From the NCBI GenBank assembly GCA_050873965.1, contig JBNMJS010000081.1, positions 1-7,824 of the forward strand: a DNA stretch of 7,824 bases, given 5' to 3'. The DNA is from UBA2883 sp050873965. Its GTDB lineage: Bacteria; Cyanobacteriota; Vampirovibrionia; Gastranaerophilales; Gastranaerophilaceae. The position numbers and the translations under genes are program-made. The notes below the pieces were generated by a model. It was not told where the DNA came from. It ran no database searches and saw only the letters and a program-made list of their open reading frames with translations. This document shows positions 6,202 through 7,824 of this stretch, piece by piece (positions within the stretch are counted from its first letter, which is position 1; each line of letters opens with the position of its first letter).

Positions 6202-7824
6202 ATGAGAGAGTATGAATTAAATCTAAGTTTAGAAGAACTAGAAAAAAGAACCAACAAAGACTATTTAGTAACAAAAACTATGTTAAAAGAAGATGCACCT
6301 GAATACAAAGAACTTGCTGATGGTGATAAAAAGGCTCTTAAACATTTAGTTAAAGCAGCATATATCTTAGAAAAAATAAACAAACAACTTGATAACTGCA
6401 ACAATTTACCATTCGAAAAATATCTTAATGACGAAATCGAAAAAGGTAACAAAAGAGCAGAATTAACAAAAATTCTTTATGATGCACAAAAAGGAGTTTG
6501 TGCTCTTGATAGAGAATCAAACATGATTGAATTAGCAAAAGGTGTTCACGTAACTCCTGGTAAAGGTGTTTATCCTGAAGATTTAGGCAAAGAAGAATTT
6601 CAATCAATAATTATAAAAATGCTTAAAGAAGGAAAAATAGAAGAAGTTAGAACTATTTTAAACCAACGCTCTGTTGTTGAAAGAAATGGTGATGAACTAA
6701 TCGGTACCGATTATATTGATAAATATAGCGAAGATTTTTCAAAAATGGCAGATGAACTAGAAGAAGCTGCAAAAGTTTCAACAAACAAAGACTTCAACGA
6801 ATATTTAGAACTTCAAGTAAAAGCACTAAGAAAAGCAGATGCTATGCTAGATGCTTATGCCGATAAAAAATGGGCAGAACTACAAGATACACCTCTTGAA
6901 TTTACAATAACAAGAGAAAATTATTCTGATGAATTAACAGAAAGTGCTGTTGAAAACGAAGAACTAAAAAATCTTTTAGAAAAACATAATATTAAACCCG
7001 TTGGTAAAGATTTCTTAGGTGGTAGAGTTGGTATTATAAATAAAAAAGGTACTGATGCTATTTTAAAAGTAAAAGAATTTTTACCAATTATGGCTGCAAA
7101 TATGCCATTTAAAGATGAATATGTTCAAAATATTTCACATGATAAAGAATCTAAACAAACAATGGTTGATGTAGATTTAGTAACAGTATCTGGTGATGTA
7201 GGAGAATTTAGAGCAGGCATTACATTGGCAGAAAATCTACCAAATGATGATAAATTATCATTAACTATAGGTGGTGGTAGAAGAAATGTTTACCATAGAC
7301 AAATCCGTTTGATTACTAGTGAAGATTCTAAAAAGAAATTACAAGAAAGATTAGATGCTATCTTAAATAAAGAACAACACAAATTCTACAATGATGAAGC
7401 AGACTATTGGTTTACTATTGGACACGAAAATGCCCACTCTCTAGGACCAAATTCTGGAACAGAAGCACTTGGAAAATATAAATCTATTATTGAAGAAAAT
7501 AAAGCTGATATAACATCTCTTGCAATGCTTGATGTACTAAAAGAGAATGGTATGTACACAGAAGAAGAAAAAGAACAAATTATTGTAACCTATGCTGCTG
7601 ACAATATGCTTAAATCAAAGCCTACATTAAGCCAAGCACATAGAGTTCGTTCTGTAATGCAAAACTATTACTTCTTAAAAGAAGGTGCTTTAGAAATTAG
7701 TGATGACGGTATCCTAACTGTTAATATTGAAAAAATGATACCTACTGCACAAAAAATGTTAAAAGAAATCATACGAGTACAAATCGATGGTGATTTTAAT
7801 AAAGGTGAAAAATACGTCTTAGAT
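6202..7824 (+). CDS. M49-family-like zinc metallopeptidase (dipeptidyl peptidase III-related), 3' end cut by window
   Basis: 541 residues are visible, with no stop before the window ends. No signal peptide or membrane segment is seen, so it is probably cytosolic. His408-Glu409 and His412 form an HExxH zinc site (IGHENAHSLGP). EENKAD (431-436) supplies the third ligand, by analogy Glu432, as in the EExxAE/D motif of M49. QAHRVRSVMQNYYFLKEGAL (479-498) resembles the stretch after the metal site in M49-like proteins such as the peptidase half of plant Nudix hydrolase 3. The N-terminal half also reads like M49, with GVYPEDLGKEEF (122-133) and YSEDFSKMADELEEAA (175-190). Classic DPP III has HExxxH and wider spacing to the Glu motif. 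Substrate is unknown; small peptides are likely. ATG 6202 has AGGA seven bases upstream. Confidence 0.78.
   Translation, partial: MREYELNLSLEELEKRTNKDYLVTKTMLKEDAPEYKELADGDKKALKHLVKAAYILEKINKQLDNCNNLPFEKYLNDEIEKGNKRAELTKILYDAQKGVCALDRESNMIELAKGVHVTPGKGVYPEDLGKEEFQSIIIKMLKEGKIEEVRTILNQRSVVERNGDELIGTDYIDKYSEDFSKMADELEEAAKVSTNKDFNEYLELQVKALRKADAMLDAYADKKWAELQDTPLEFTITRENYSDELTESAVENEELKNLLEKHNIKPVGKDFLGGRVGIINKKGTDAILKVKEFLPIMAANMPFKDEYVQNISHDKESKQTMVDVDLVTVSGDVGEFRAGITLAENLPNDDKLSLTIGGGRRNVYHRQIRLITSEDSKKKLQERLDAILNKEQHKFYNDEADYWFTIGHENAHSLGPNSGTEALGKYKSIIEENKADITSLAMLDVLKENGMYTEEEKEQIIVTYAADNMLKSKPTLSQAHRVRSVMQNYYFLKEGALEISDDGILTVNIEKMIPTAQKMLKEIIRVQIDGDFNKGEKYVLD

Noticed and set aside
6261..6607. 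Two short - strand open frames inside the peptidase gene
   Set aside because: They lie antisense to a continuous coding frame with recognisable peptidase motifs and have no ribosome site or protein signature that I can see.

Overview
The window is AT-rich DNA (roughly 30% G+C by eye) from a bacterium that has an outer membrane and lives, at least partly, without oxygen. The lipid A genes lpxC and lpxD and a heptose nucleotidyltransferase gene indicate LPS. The oxygen-sensitive class III ribonucleotide reductase nrdDG indicates anaerobic DNA precursor synthesis. Tryptophan is read from TGG and no reassigned codon is needed. An AT-rich, LPS-bearing anaerobe such as a gut Gastranaerophilales/Melainabacteria member fits, but this is a guess from gene content; other AT-rich diderm anaerobes are possible.

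Layout. Positions 1-153 hold a promoter-like site and a leader that is G+C-rich for this window. On the + strand, nrdD (154-2439) and nrdG (2548-3048) encode the anaerobic reductase and its radical SAM activase. They are separated by a 108-base gap with a long hairpin and a promoter-like sequence. Two adjacent hairpins at 3069-3143 terminate the convergent units, one for each strand.

On the - strand, a tightly packed operon reads rfaE2 (6054-5581), lpxD (5577-4477), lpxC (4474-3629), fabZ (3618-3169), with gaps of 3, 2 and 10 bases. LpxC and LpxD carry out the deacetylation and second acylation of lipid A synthesis. FabZ makes the acyl chains that feed both lipid A and phospholipids. RfaE2 makes the ADP-heptose precursor of the inner core. 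The operon is therefore an LPS module, and it ends without lpxA.

A divergent promoter region (6055-6201) separates this operon from a + strand gene starting at 6202 and running off the window end (541 residues visible, no stop). It encodes a cytosolic zinc peptidase related to the dipeptidyl peptidase III (M49) family, with a pentapeptide HExxH motif and an unusually close EExxAD motif.

I see no tRNA, rRNA, CRISPR array, insertion sequence or phage gene. The window looks mainly like core chromosome. The M49-like protein and the RNA structures around nrdDG are the least ordinary parts.
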